Shown piece after piece: positions 1 through 6,674 of a stretch of DNA of 15,432 nucleotides (within the stretch, counting starts at the first letter, position 1; each line of letters begins with the position of its first letter). Both the position numbers and the translations under genes were made by a program. The notes under the pieces were generated by a model. That model worked only from the letters and a program-made list of their open reading frames with translations. It did not search any database and was not told the DNA's origin. This stretch comes from an uncultured Bacilli bacterium (GTDB lineage Bacteria; Bacillota_I; Bacilli_A; ML615J-28; CAG-313): assembly GCA_904502205.1 (NCBI GenBank), contig CAJGDR010000018.1:1-15432 (forward strand), read 5' to 3'.

Positions 1-549
1 GATAGTGATCATATTGGTGGTGCTATTAATCTTGTAAAATACGTAAAAGTAAAAAATCTCGTACTTAGTTATTACGATAAAACTAGTTCAACCAATTATT
101 TAAAAAAATACAGTAAAAATGTCTATTATTTAAAATCCGGCAATCAAATAACAACAAAATATTTTAAACTTAATGTTATCTCACCAAATAAAGACTATAA
201 CAATATTAATGATAATAGTTTAGTATTTACTTTAGAAATTAATAATATAAAGTTTTTATTTACAGGTGATATTTCAACTAAAGTCGAAAAAGATATCTTA
301 AAAAATAATAAAATAAATGTTGACTTTTTTAAAATAGCTCATCATGGATCTAAAACATCAACTTGTAATGAATTTTTAAATAACATTAATTATAAGTATG
401 CTGTAGTAATGAGTGGATACTATAACCCATTTGGTTTTCCAATTAAAGAAGTAATGAATAGAATTCCAAAATACAAACAACTAAGAACTGATGAAGTTCA
501 AACGATCAAAGTTATTTTAAAGAAAAACAAGTACATAATAAAAAACTAA
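1..549 (+). CDS. comEC: ComEC/Rec2 competence protein, C-terminal part (5' truncated)
   Basis: The window opens inside an open frame of 182 codons ending in TAA. The first residues DSDHIGG are the end of the HxDxDHxGG metal site of the ComEC metallo-beta-lactamase-like domain. The motif FTGD follows near residue 88, AHHGSKTST near 115 and NPFGFP near 142; all are typical of the ComEC C-terminus. In competent Firmicutes ComEC forms the membrane channel that takes up single-stranded DNA, and this C-terminal domain is thought to be nuclease-like. The membrane competence domain lies upstream of the window and cannot be judged. The next gene is holA, the neighbour found in Bacillus, which supports the call. 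No terminator is seen between the two; the holA promoter starts 10 bp after the stop. A stand-alone MBL-fold hydrolase is a less likely alternative. Confidence 0.87.
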   Translation, partial: DSDHIGGAINLVKYVKVKNLVLSYYDKTSSTNYLKKYSKNVYYLKSGNQITTKYFKLNVISPNKDYNNINDNSLVFTLEINNIKFLFTGDISTKVEKDILKNNKINVDFFKIAHHGSKTSTCNEFLNNINYKYAVVMSGYYNPFGFPIKEVMNRIPKYKQLRTDEVQTIKVILKKNKYIIKN

Positions 550-558
550 CTAAAAAAG

Positions 559-587
559 TTGGATAAAAATATGTTTTGTGATATAAT
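559..587 (+). promoter_or_regulatory. Sigma-A promoter of holA
   Basis: TTGGAT at 559-564 and TATAAT at 582-587 are separated by 17 nt, with an extended TGa just before the -10. The holA ribosome site AGGAGG lies at 598-603, so the untranslated leader would be only about 16-18 nt. The promoter separates holA expression from comEC. Confidence 0.75.
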
Positions 588-610
588 AAAAAACAATAGG
601 AGGTATTAAC

Positions 611-1570
611 ATGTATTTAGAAGAAGTCTATTTGTTTACTGGAACTGAACAAGTCATTAAGAAAAGTAAAATGGATCGTATTTTAGAAAACTTAAAACCG
701 GAAGAAACGGATATTATTAAATATGATTTAGATACTATTAGTATTCAAGAAGTTATTGCCGATTGCATGACAATACCATTCCTGAAAAAAAACAAAGTAG
801 TAATTATTAAAAATCCAAAATTCTTACAATCACAAAAAACACATATTAAACATGATATCAAAGTTTTAATCAAATATTTACAAAATCCATCAGAGACTAC
901 GATTTTAATAGTTGATGCTGTTGGTATTAATATTGATAAAAATAGTGAATTATTCAAAAGCTTTCAAAAATTTTCATATATTATTGATATTAAAGAACTT
1001 GATATTATTGAATGTAAAGCTTGGGTTAAAAGAAGCTTTGCTAAAGAAAATGTTACAATTGGTGATGAAGCATTAAACCTACTTTTAGAGTATTTGCATG
1101 GTGATTTACTTAGAATGGAACAAGAAATAGATAAACTAGCAAGTTTCAAAAAGAATGACCGAGTAACGGAGGCTGATATAAAGTTATTAGTTTCAAAAAA
1201 CTACGATGCTGATATTTATAATTTGATTAAAGCAATAATTCAAAAAGATCGTAAACTTATCAATGAAATATACACAAATTTAGTAATGACAATAAACGAT
1301 GTATCAAGTATCATGGGTCTTGTTTCTAAATCATTTATGGAACTTTATACGACACTTAAACTTTTACAATCAGGATACTCTCAAAACGATATTGCAAATA
1401 TCTTTAATATTAAAAGTGGAAGAGCATACTATTTAATTAAAGATGCTCAAACATTTACATTAAGCACATTAGAAGAATATGTTAACCAAATAGCAAAACT
1501 TGACTATCAAGTAAAAAAAGGTTTAATTGATAAATCATTTGGTTTTGAAATGTTCTTACTATCTATTTAA
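611..1570 (+). CDS. holA: DNA polymerase III, delta subunit
   Basis: The 319-residue product has the length and layout of HolA (YqeN), the clamp-loader delta subunit that opens the sliding clamp during chromosome replication. The N-terminus (VYLFTGTEQ, about residues 6-14) fits the usual start of the family's AAA+-like fold. The C-terminal helical region ends with the family-like KSFGFEMFLLSI. The start is fixed by AGGAGG at 598-603, 7 nt before the ATG. It sits between comEC and rpsT, its classical position in Firmicutes, and that context is the strongest support because HolA sequences diverge widely. It has its own promoter and terminator and is probably monocistronic. Delta subunits lack a functional Walker A ATPase site, and none is visible here. 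Confidence 0.88.
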   Translation: MYLEEVYLFTGTEQVIKKSKMDRILENLKPEETDIIKYDLDTISIQEVIADCMTIPFLKKNKVVIIKNPKFLQSQKTHIKHDIKVLIKYLQNPSETTILIVDAVGINIDKNSELFKSFQKFSYIIDIKELDIIECKAWVKRSFAKENVTIGDEALNLLLEYLHGDLLRMEQEIDKLASFKKNDRVTEADIKLLVSKNYDADIYNLIKAIIQKDRKLINEIYTNLVMTINDVSSIMGLVSKSFMELYTTLKLLQSGYSQNDIANIFNIKSGRAYYLIKDAQTFTLSTLEEYVNQIAKLDYQVKKGLIDKSFGFEMFLLSI

Positions 1571-1581
1571 TTTATAAATCC

Positions 1582-1612
1582 AAAAGGACTAACGAAATCG
1601 TTAGTCCTTTTT
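1582..1612 (+). terminator. Intrinsic terminator of holA
   Basis: A 13-bp perfect stem (AAAAGGACTAACG at 1582-1594 with 1599-1611) has a 4-nt AAAT loop and runs into a T-tract. It starts 12 nt after the holA stop. Confidence 0.9.
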
Positions 1613-1631
1613 CTATTAATTTAGTTAATTT

Positions 1632-1660
1632 ATGACAAATGTTTCTAAATTTTATATAAT
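1632..1660 (+). promoter_or_regulatory. Orphan sigma-A-like promoter in the holA-rpsT gap
   Basis: ATGACA (5 of 6 to TTGACA) at 1632-1637 and a perfect TATAAT at 1655-1660 are spaced by exactly 17 nt. No plus-strand gene follows before the terminator at 1881-1907. A second, weaker extended -10 (TGTTATAAT, 1742-1750) lies downstream with only a poor -35 (TGGAAT, 1722-1727). AT-rich DNA produces such matches by chance, so the call is moderate. Confidence 0.45.
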
Positions 1661-1666
1661 TGATTT

Positions 1667-1910
1667 GTAGGGTTTAGCTTATAAGGGAAAAAGGAAAACA
1701 AAACTAACATTATAAAATTTATGGAATAAATACTTTCAAAATGTTATAATTAGGTAAAATGTTTTGTAAAAACCAAGTACATTTTTATTACATTAATGGA
1801 TATAAGTGTACTTATAATATTTTTGAATATTACTATGATGTCGGCTATAAATAATTATACCGTTAGAGAATAAAATAAAAAATGGGTTAGATTTAATCTA
1901 ACCCATTATT
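1667..1910 (+). ncRNA. Candidate small RNA in a gene-free 343-bp gap (hypothesis)
   Basis: This stretch lies between the holA terminator and rpsT and holds no convincing gene. A transcript from the promoter at 1632-1660 would start near 1667 and could end at the bidirectional hairpin 1881-1907. Inside it are two further potential hairpins. The first is a 10-bp stem with one G-U pair (1775-1784 with 1804-1813). The second is CGG(C)TATA at 1842-1849 paired with TATACCG at 1856-1862, with one bulged C. The only plus-strand ORF is 25 codons (1796-1873, hydrophobic N-terminal half) without a ribosome site. I do not recognise a known RNA family (tmRNA, 6S, SRP RNA, RNase P or a riboswitch). It could be an sRNA, a tiny membrane peptide mRNA or non-functional spacer. 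Confidence 0.28.
1881..1907 (-). terminator. Terminator of rpsT, potentially bidirectional
   Basis: AATGGGTTAGA (1881-1891) pairs with 1897-1907 around a 5-nt loop. Read on the minus strand it follows the rpsT stop by 6 nt and runs into TTTTTATTTTATT. On the plus strand the tail ATTTTATT is also T-rich, so the same stem could end plus-strand transcription from the gap. Confidence 0.85.
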
Positions 1911-1913
1911 TTA

Positions 1914-2177
1914 TTAAGCTAATTGATTTAATTTAGTAGCAAGACGTGATTTTTGACGTGCAGTATAATTTTTATGGTGAATACCTTTAGTTACTGATTT
2001 GTCTAATTTTTTGCAAGCGAAATTATAAGCAGCTTGTGCTTTAGCTTTATCTCCTTCTTGAACAGCAGCGTCAAAAGCTTTTAGTGCACTTTTTAAAGAT
2101 GATTTAAAAGATGCATTTAATAAATTCTTCTTACTATTAGTGATATCACGCTTTTTTTGTTGTTTAATGTTTGCCAT
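1914..2177 (-). CDS. rpsT: Small ribosomal subunit protein bS20
   Basis: The 87-residue, Lys-rich product starts MANIKQQKKR and carries the S20 signature KGIHHKNYTARQKSRLA near its C-terminus. S20 binds 16S rRNA early in assembly of the 30S subunit. Length and sequence are normal for the family. A strong GGAGGTG (2183-2189 on the plus-strand map) precedes the ATG by 5 nt. The gene lies opposite in strand to holA and gpr, as in Bacillus. It has its own promoter and terminator and is monocistronic. S20 genes are often regulated by the protein acting on its own mRNA, but no leader structure is evident here. Confidence 0.97.
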   Translation of the reverse strand: MANIKQQKKRDITNSKKNLLNASFKSSLKSALKAFDAAVQEGDKAKAQAAYNFACKKLDKSVTKGIHHKNYTARQKSRLATKLNQLA

Positions 2178-2207
2178 TATTACACCTCCGAAGATTTTAA
2201 CGCAATT

Positions 2208-2236
2208 ATTATACCACGATTTCTATATTTTAGCAA
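2208..2236 (-). promoter_or_regulatory. Sigma-A promoter of rpsT
   Basis: On the minus strand, TTGCTA (2231-2236) and TATAAT (2208-2213) are spaced by 17 nt with an extended TGg before the -10. The predicted leader is about 25 nt and contains the GGAGGTG ribosome site. Confidence 0.85.
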
Positions 2237-2312
2237 GTAATAAAGTATAAAAATTACATTTATGTAATAAATTGTTTGTTTATGTTCAAACTATATTTGA
2301 GGTGATACGAAG

Positions 2313-3263
2313 ATGAAAGAATATTTTAGAACAGATTTGGCGATTGAAGAAGTTGGAAAGATTATTGATCAATCTATAAAGGGTATAAAAACTTGTAATA
2401 AAATTTATTATGAGATTCCAATTGATTTAACAATTATTGAAAAAAATCATGACGAAAGAATTTCTAAAAAACCGGGAACATATTATACAATCGATTTAAG
2501 AAATATCAATTATCATGATCACAATACTTCTGATAATATAATTAAGGCTATGAGTAAAGTTTTAATTGAACTTCTGACAAATGAGAATGTATTAGATAAA
2601 AAAGGAATGATTATTGGTCTTGGTAATATTAATATTACACCAGATAGTTTAGGACCATATACAATTGATAATATAATTGTTACTAGACATTTATTTAAAA
2701 ATGGTATGAATAGTGATGGTTATAGTGAAATTAGCGGATATAGTCCAGGTGTTATGGGAACAACAGGTATTGAAACAAGTGATGTAGTTAGTGCTATTAA
2801 AGATAAGATAGATGTAAATTATATTATTGTAGTAGATGCATTAGCATCTAGTGATACAACTAAAGTTAATAAAACAATTCAAATAACAAATACAGGTATT
2901 TCACCAGGTAGTGGTGTTGGTAATAAAAGAAAAGAAATATCTAAAGAAGTATTTGGTATTCCAGTCATCGCGATTGGAGTACCAACAGTAGTTGATGCTA
3001 CAACATTAACAACAGATATATTACAACATTTAGAAAATCATATGAATAATCAATCAGAAAATATTGAATTTATGGGACATCTTGGTAAACTTTCAAACAT
3101 CGAAAGAAAAGAACTATTAAGTGAAGCGCTAGTTAATAGTTTATATGAAATGATGGTAACGCCAAAAGAAATTGACGAAGTAGTAGAAGATTTAAGTAAA
3201 ATAATCGCAAGTTCAATTGATATTGCTGTACACGATACTTTAAGAAAAGAATATTTAAATTAG
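2313..3263 (+). CDS. gpr: GPR endopeptidase (spore germination protease)
   Basis: GPR degrades small acid-soluble DNA-binding proteins when spores germinate. It is made in the forespore as a zymogen that removes its own propeptide. Hallmarks are visible: RTDLAIE (residues 6-12), GLGNINITPDSLGP (102-115), SPGVMGTTGIETSD (144-157), VVDALAS (173-179), ISPGSGVGNKRKE (196-208) and VIAIGVPTVVDA (218-229). From memory of the B. megaterium enzyme, D111 and D175 correspond to the two essential aspartates. The product (316 residues) is shorter than Bacillus GPR (about 370). The segment after residue 240 is reduced, and only 8 residues precede the likely self-cleavage site RTD/LA. GAGGTGAT at 2299-2306 sets the start. 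I could not define a convincing forespore (SigG-type) promoter; GTATA at 2245-2249 is only suggestive. Its presence next to rpsT matches Bacillus gene order. Confidence 0.95.
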   Translation: MKEYFRTDLAIEEVGKIIDQSIKGIKTCNKIYYEIPIDLTIIEKNHDERISKKPGTYYTIDLRNINYHDHNTSDNIIKAMSKVLIELLTNENVLDKKGMIIGLGNINITPDSLGPYTIDNIIVTRHLFKNGMNSDGYSEISGYSPGVMGTTGIETSDVVSAIKDKIDVNYIIVVDALASSDTTKVNKTIQITNTGISPGSGVGNKRKEISKEVFGIPVIAIGVPTVVDATTLTTDILQHLENHMNNQSENIEFMGHLGKLSNIERKELLSEALVNSLYEMMVTPKEIDEVVEDLSKIIASSIDIAVHDTLRKEYLN

Positions 3264-3274
3264 TATAAAAAGAT

Positions 3275-3311
3275 AAAGAGTTTCATAATATGTTATATGA
3301 AACTCTTTATT
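3275..3311 (+). terminator. Hairpin after gpr (probable terminator)
   Basis: A perfect 13-bp stem (AAAGAGTTTCATA, 3275-3287, with 3296-3308) has an 8-nt loop and starts 12 nt after the gpr stop. The T-tract is interrupted (TTTATTATTATT), so termination may be leaky. The right arm contains the ATG (3297) of the next small ORF, so the hairpin would also bury that start codon in read-through RNA. Confidence 0.6.
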
Positions 3312-3494
3312 ATTATTGCAATAATATCTTTAATTAATAATCTACTTATTACATATGATGAATATGTTTTATTGACACGAGAACTGTTGAATAATAATTT
3401 TGTAAATATATTAAAACATAGTAATTTGTTTGATTATATAAAATATGTATGCCATTTAATTATTTATTGGTTATTTTTTGATACTATGAGGTAA
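3297..3494 (+). CDS. Hypothetical small membrane protein (65 aa), uncertain
   Basis: An open frame of 65 codons encodes a product with two hydrophobic segments, about residues 2-18 and 47-60, joined by a polar middle. I do not recognise a family. Support is weak: the ATG lies inside the right arm of the hairpin after gpr, no ribosome site precedes it, and no promoter is evident between gpr and the ATG. In its favour, the frame is followed after 3 nt by the next ORF, whose ribosome site GAGGTAA overlaps the end of this frame, giving an operon-like junction. It may be translated only from gpr read-through, or be non-coding. Confidence 0.35.
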   Translation: MKLFIIIAIISLINNLLITYDEYVLLTRELLNNNFVNILKHSNLFDYIKYVCHLIIYWLFFDTMR

Positions 3495-3497
3495 GTT

Positions 3498-3764
3498 ATG
3501 AGAAAAAATAGAATTAGTATTTTATTTATATTGTTAATATGTGTATTGTTTGGTTTAATTATTGGTAGCTTTGATACAGTAGGTCAAAGAGATTATTTTG
3601 AAAAATCTAAAACTCAGTTTGAAGAAAACATCAATAATCCAAACTATAATAATTTACCTACAATTCCAACTAAAGATCCAACAACTAAGATTGCTCAAAA
3701 GATTGATAATAAGATTTATCAAAGTTTTCAAAAGATTCTTAAAAAAATGTTTTCAAGTGATTAG
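3498..3764 (+). CDS. Hypothetical membrane-anchored protein (88 aa), perhaps YqxA-like
   Basis: The product has a short basic N-terminus (MRKNR) and one strong hydrophobic helix at about residues 7-24 ending FGLIIGSFD. A polar Asn/Thr/Pro-rich region (30-68) and a Lys-rich C-terminal helix follow. This fits a single-pass protein with an extracytoplasmic tail. GAGGTAA at 3486-3492 lies 5 nt before the ATG and supports translation. In Bacillus, a small gene yqxA (DUF3679, N-terminal helix with an FGxxxG-like turn) lies between gpr/spoIIP and lepA. Position and topology here are compatible, but similarity is too faint to name it. No spoIIP is present at this site. The gene is followed directly by the promoter of the dehydrogenase gene. 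Confidence 0.6.
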   Translation: MRKNRISILFILLICVLFGLIIGSFDTVGQRDYFEKSKTQFEENINNPNYNNLPTIPTKDPTTKIAQKIDNKIYQSFQKILKKMFSSD

Positions 3765-3765
3765 T

Positions 3766-3794
3766 TTGAACAATTTAGTAAAATATGTTAAAAT
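3766..3794 (+). promoter_or_regulatory. Sigma-A promoter of the alcohol dehydrogenase gene
   Basis: TTGAAC (3766-3771) and TAAAAT (3789-3794) are spaced by 17 nt with an extended TGt. The predicted start near 3801 leaves a leader of only about 10 nt, and the ribosome site GGTGAT (3801-3806) lies at its very 5' end. The -35 begins immediately after the stop of the preceding ORF. Confidence 0.7.
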
Positions 3795-3809
3795 TGTCAT
3801 GGTGATAAT

Positions 3810-4964
3810 ATGAACATATTTAAGAAATTTATAATAAGAACCTATCAATTCTTTTTAAAAATTGGAACGAAGTTTATTCGCTTTCGAAAACCAATCATTT
3901 TAAATGATTTAAAAGAATCTATTAATTATTTAAAAGAACAAAAAGTTTTAATTATAATTCCTTCAAATGTTTCAAAAAATCAAGTTTTTGAAGAATTTAT
4001 TAGTGATTTACAACAATCTAAAATTAATTATCAAATAGCTTATTGTGATATAGCAAATCCTACTATACAATTAGTTGATGAATATTATAGTAAATATCAA
4101 CCTACTTTAATTATGTCAATTGGTGGTGGTTCAGTAATTGATTTGGGTAAACTATTAGCAGTAAAAATGACTAATAAAAAAGATTTGAGGAAGATGCGGG
4201 GAATTTTGAAAGTAAGAAGAAAACCAATTACACAAATTGCTGTTCCAACAACAAGCGGTAGTGGCAGTGAAGCAACTGTAGCTGCTGTTGTTAGTTGCGA
4301 TATAACACATGAAAAATATCCCATTAATGATCCTAAAATTGTTCCAGATTACGCATTACTTGAAAGTAGATTTACTGTTACTTTACCAAAACATTTAACA
4401 TCAACAACTGGTATGGATGCTTTAACTCATGCTATAGAGTGTTATTTAGGAAAAGCTAATACGAAAGATACTTTAGAAAATTCAGTTAGTGCGATTAAAT
4501 TGATTTTTGAATCATTAGAAAGTGCTTATCTTGAACCAACTAATTTAACGTATCGTTCGAATATGCAAAAAGCAGCCTATTTGGCAGGTTGTGCATTTAC
4601 CAAAGGTTATGTTGGTTATGTCCACGCAATAGCCCATCAATTAGGTGGTTTATATCATACGCCACATGGATTAGCTAATGCAGTACTCCTCCCATATGTT
4701 TTAGAAGAATATGGTGATTCAATTAATAAAAAAGTTCAAACTTTAGGTAATACTTTAGGTATCGTTGATTTTGATTTAGTTTGTTATGTTAAGAAAATGA
4801 ATGAAACCCTAGAAATCCCTAAATATATTGAAGCATTAAAAGAAGAAGACTTTGATTTAATAATTAAAAGAGCTAAACTGGAAGCTCATCCGTTATATCC
4901 AGTTCCAAAACTATTTAGTGATCAAAACTTTTTGAATATTTTACATAAAGCATTAAAAAGATAA
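3810..4964 (+). CDS. Iron-containing alcohol dehydrogenase
   Basis: This is a group III (Fe-dependent) NAD(P)-linked alcohol dehydrogenase of 384 residues, the usual length. The nucleotide-binding GGGSVIDLGK is at 105-114 and PTTSGSGSEAT at 146-156. The four metal ligands expected from E. coli FucO are all present: D203 and H207 in GMDALTHAIE, H272 in HAIAHQLGG, and H286 in HTPHG. The basic, aromatic N-terminal stretch (residues 1-28) precedes the Rossmann-like domain and is common in the butanol-dehydrogenase-like Firmicute subgroup. The substrate cannot be told from sequence; reduction of short-chain aldehydes or lactaldehyde in fermentation is plausible. It is a monocistronic unit between its own promoter and terminator. 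The ribosome site GGTGAT is weak and only 3 nt from the ATG. Confidence 0.93.
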   Translation: MNIFKKFIIRTYQFFLKIGTKFIRFRKPIILNDLKESINYLKEQKVLIIIPSNVSKNQVFEEFISDLQQSKINYQIAYCDIANPTIQLVDEYYSKYQPTLIMSIGGGSVIDLGKLLAVKMTNKKDLRKMRGILKVRRKPITQIAVPTTSGSGSEATVAAVVSCDITHEKYPINDPKIVPDYALLESRFTVTLPKHLTSTTGMDALTHAIECYLGKANTKDTLENSVSAIKLIFESLESAYLEPTNLTYRSNMQKAAYLAGCAFTKGYVGYVHAIAHQLGGLYHTPHGLANAVLLPYVLEEYGDSINKKVQTLGNTLGIVDFDLVCYVKKMNETLEIPKYIEALKEEDFDLIIKRAKLEAHPLYPVPKLFSDQNFLNILHKALKR

Positions 4965-4986
4965 GTTTGAAACTTATCTTTTTTTT
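4955..4986 (+). terminator. Terminator of the alcohol dehydrogenase gene
   Basis: AAAAAGATAAGT (4955-4966) pairs with ACTTATCTTTTT (4972-4983) around a 5-nt loop, followed by more T. The stop codon TAA (4962-4964) lies within the left arm, so the last codons of the gene double as terminator. Confidence 0.9.
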
Positions 4987-5001
4987 CGAAAAATACTTCA
5001 T

Positions 5002-5031
5002 TTTACATTTGGTTGAAAGTTATGTTAAAAT
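5002..5031 (+). promoter_or_regulatory. Upstream candidate promoter for pgsA-recA
   Basis: TTTACA (5002-5007) and TAAAAT (5026-5031) are spaced by 18 nt with an extended TGt before the -10. It would give a leader of about 65 nt. A short palindrome GAACAGTTC (5038-5046) covers the predicted start site. Confidence 0.5.
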
Positions 5032-5053
5032 GTTAGCGAACAGTTCAAATAAC

Positions 5054-5082
5054 TAGATTTTTTACTAATATTATGCTATAAT
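5054..5082 (+). promoter_or_regulatory. Proximal promoter for pgsA-recA
   Basis: TATAAT (5077-5082) is preceded by TGc, a good extended -10. The -35 at 17 nt (TAGATT, 5054-5059) is weak, as is common for extended -10 promoters. It ends 6 nt before the pgsA ribosome site, leaving a very short leader. Confidence 0.6.
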
Positions 5083-5101
5083 GATATTGAGGTAAATGAA
5101 T

Positions 5102-5689
5102 ATGAATCTTCCAAATAAAATTACACTTTTTAGAGTCTTACTAATTCCAGTTATCATGATAATTGCAGAAATTGAATCATTACAAGTTTCATTCTTTTGG
5201 ACATTAACACTTGGTAATTTCATTATGTTAGCAATTTTTATAATTGCTTCATTAAGTGATTTTGTTGATGGGTATATTGCAAGAAAACGAAATTTAATTA
5301 CAAATTTTGGGAAATTTGCAGATCCACTTGCAGATAAAATTCTAGTACTTGCATTAATGATAATTTTATTAGAACAAAATACATTGTTACCAGGATGGGC
5401 AGTAACAATCATTTTAGCACGTGAGTTTATCGTAACTGGCTTTAGAATTATTGCTGCAGATAAAAATGTAGTCATTGCTGCTGGATGGAGTGGTAAAATA
5501 AAAACTAATTTACAATTTTTTATGGTTATATTATTATTGATTAATGGACCATATATTGGTACACTTGGAATATTCGAAGTAATTACACTAATCGTTGTAT
5601 TACTTGCAGTATTTATGACAATTTATAGCGGAGTAGAATATATAGTTAAAAATCTAGATGTTTTCAAAGATGATCAAAAAGGAGAATAA
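5102..5689 (+). CDS. pgsA: CDP-diacylglycerol--glycerol-3-phosphate 3-phosphatidyltransferase
   Basis: PgsA is a membrane enzyme that joins CDP-diacylglycerol to glycerol 3-phosphate, the committed step to phosphatidylglycerol. The full CDP-alcohol phosphotransferase signature D-xx-DG-xx-AR-x8-G-xxx-D-xxx-D is present at D53, D56-G57, A60-R61, G70, D74 and D78. Several hydrophobic segments flank it, and the length (195 residues) is normal. An ATG at 5096 is also in frame, but it lies 3 nt from GAGG (5089-5092). The ATG at 5102 is 9 nt away and gives the typical start [11 protein letters not shown], so I chose it. recA follows after 1 nt. In Bacillus, cinA lies between the two genes; it is missing here. 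Confidence 0.95.
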   Translation: MNLPNKITLFRVLLIPVIMIIAEIESLQVSFFWTLTLGNFIMLAIFIIASLSDFVDGYIARKRNLITNFGKFADPLADKILVLALMIILLEQNTLLPGWAVTIILAREFIVTGFRIIAADKNVVIAAGWSGKIKTNLQFFMVILLLINGPYIGTLGIFEVITLIVVLLAVFMTIYSGVEYIVKNLDVFKDDQKGE

Positions 5690-5690
5690 G

Positions 5691-6674
5691 ATGTCAGATT
5701 TTAATAAAGAAAAAGCTCTTGCTGATGCGCTTAAAGCCATTGAAAAAGAATATGGCAAAGGCGCTGTAATGAAACTTGGTGAAAAAGTTGACGAAATAGT
5801 TGACGTAATTCCTACTGGCTCAATTGCATTAGATGTTGCACTTGGTGTTGGTGGATATCCAAAAGGTCGTATTATCGAAATATTTGGTCCCGAAAGTAGC
5901 GGTAAAACAACATTTGCTTTACATGCTATAGCGGAGGCTCAAAAAAAAGGCGGTTATGCGGCATTTATCGATGCAGAACATGCTTTAGATCCAACTTACG
6001 CTAAAGCATTAGGTGTAGATATTGATAATTTAATTTTATCTCAACCAGATAATGGTGAACAAGCATTAGAAATTGTTGATGCATTAGTTAGAAGTAATGC
6101 TATAGATATTATCGTAGTTGATAGTGTTGCTGCTCTTGTTCCAAAAGCAGAAATTGATGGCGATATGGGTAGTAATCATGTTGGACTTCAAGCAAGATTA
6201 ATGAGTCAAGCAATGCGTAAACTTGCTGGTGCGATAAATAAAACAAAAACAGTTGCTATTTTTATTAACCAAATTAGAGAAAAAGTTGGAGTATTGTTCG
6301 GTAATCCTGAAACTACATCAGGTGGGCGCGCTCTTAAGTTTTATGCAACAATTCGTTTAGATATTCGCCGTGTTGACCAAATTAAAAGTGGAAGTGATCC
6401 AATTGGTAATACAACAAGAATTCGTGTTGTAAAAAATAAAGTTGCTCCACCATTTAAAGTTATTGAAGTTGATTTAATCTTTGGTAAAGGAGTATCTCGT
6501 GAAGGAGAACTTTTAGACATGGCCGCAAATTTAGAAGTAGTTCAAAAAAGTGGTGCGTGGTTCTCATATAATGGTGAACGTTTAGGTCAAGGAAGAGAAA
6601 ACGTAAAAGAGTTGCTTTCTAATAATAAAGAATTAGCAAATGAAATAGAAACTAAAGTTAGAGAAAAACTATAA
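5691..6674 (+). CDS. recA: Recombinase RecA
   Basis: RecA forms ATP-dependent filaments on single-stranded DNA, drives homologous pairing and triggers LexA self-cleavage. Walker A GPESSGKT is at 66-73, followed by [10 protein letters not shown] (93-102). The L1 region [20 protein letters not shown] and the L2 region [14 protein letters not shown] are both intact. The chosen ATG follows GGAG (5681-5684) by 6 nt and gives [15 protein letters not shown] longer frame from 5658 would overlap pgsA and has no ribosome site. At 327 residues it is shorter than E. coli RecA (353) and ends KVREKL without a long acidic tail, which in E. coli is a regulatory element. It is the second gene of the pgsA operon. 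I see no Firmicute LexA box (CGAAC-N4-GTTCG) upstream. Confidence 0.99.
   Translation: MSDFNKEKALADALKAIEKEYGKGAVMKLGEKVDEIVDVIPTGSIALDVALGVGGYPKGRIIEIFGPESSGKTTFALHAIAEAQKKGGYAAFIDAEHALDPTYAKALGVDIDNLILSQPDNGEQALEIVDALVRSNAIDIIVVDSVAALVPKAEIDGDMGSNHVGLQARLMSQAMRKLAGAINKTKTVAIFINQIREKVGVLFGNPETTSGGRALKFYATIRLDIRRVDQIKSGSDPIGNTTRIRVVKNKVAPPFKVIEVDLIFGKGVSREGELLDMAANLEVVQKSGAWFSYNGERLGQGRENVKELLSNNKELANEIETKVREKL

Noticed and set aside
2240..2312. SigG-type forespore promoter for gpr
   Set aside because: GTATA at 2245-2249 fits loosely, but no matching -10 at proper spacing is convincing in this AT-rich stretch.
3598..3813. Alternative 71-codon frame overlapping the 88-aa ORF
   Set aside because: It has no ribosome site, a low-complexity Lys/Ile/Leu product, and overlaps the better supported frame and the dehydrogenase promoter.
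3810..3900. Basic aromatic N-terminal extension of the alcohol dehydrogenase as a novel membrane anchor
   Set aside because: Similar N-termini are usual in butanol-dehydrogenase-like members of the family in Firmicutes.
5038..5046. GAACAGTTC palindrome as a LexA/DinR SOS box for recA
   Set aside because: The Firmicute box needs four bases between GAAC and GTTC; here there is one. Recorded only as a possible unrelated operator.
5071..5475. Minus-strand frame of 134 codons opposite pgsA
   Set aside because: The pgsA frame carries a complete catalytic signature; the antisense frame is a shadow without recognisable features.
5658..5690. Upstream ATG extending RecA by 11 residues
   Set aside because: It overlaps pgsA, lacks a ribosome site, and the ATG at 5691 has a strong one and the family N-terminus.
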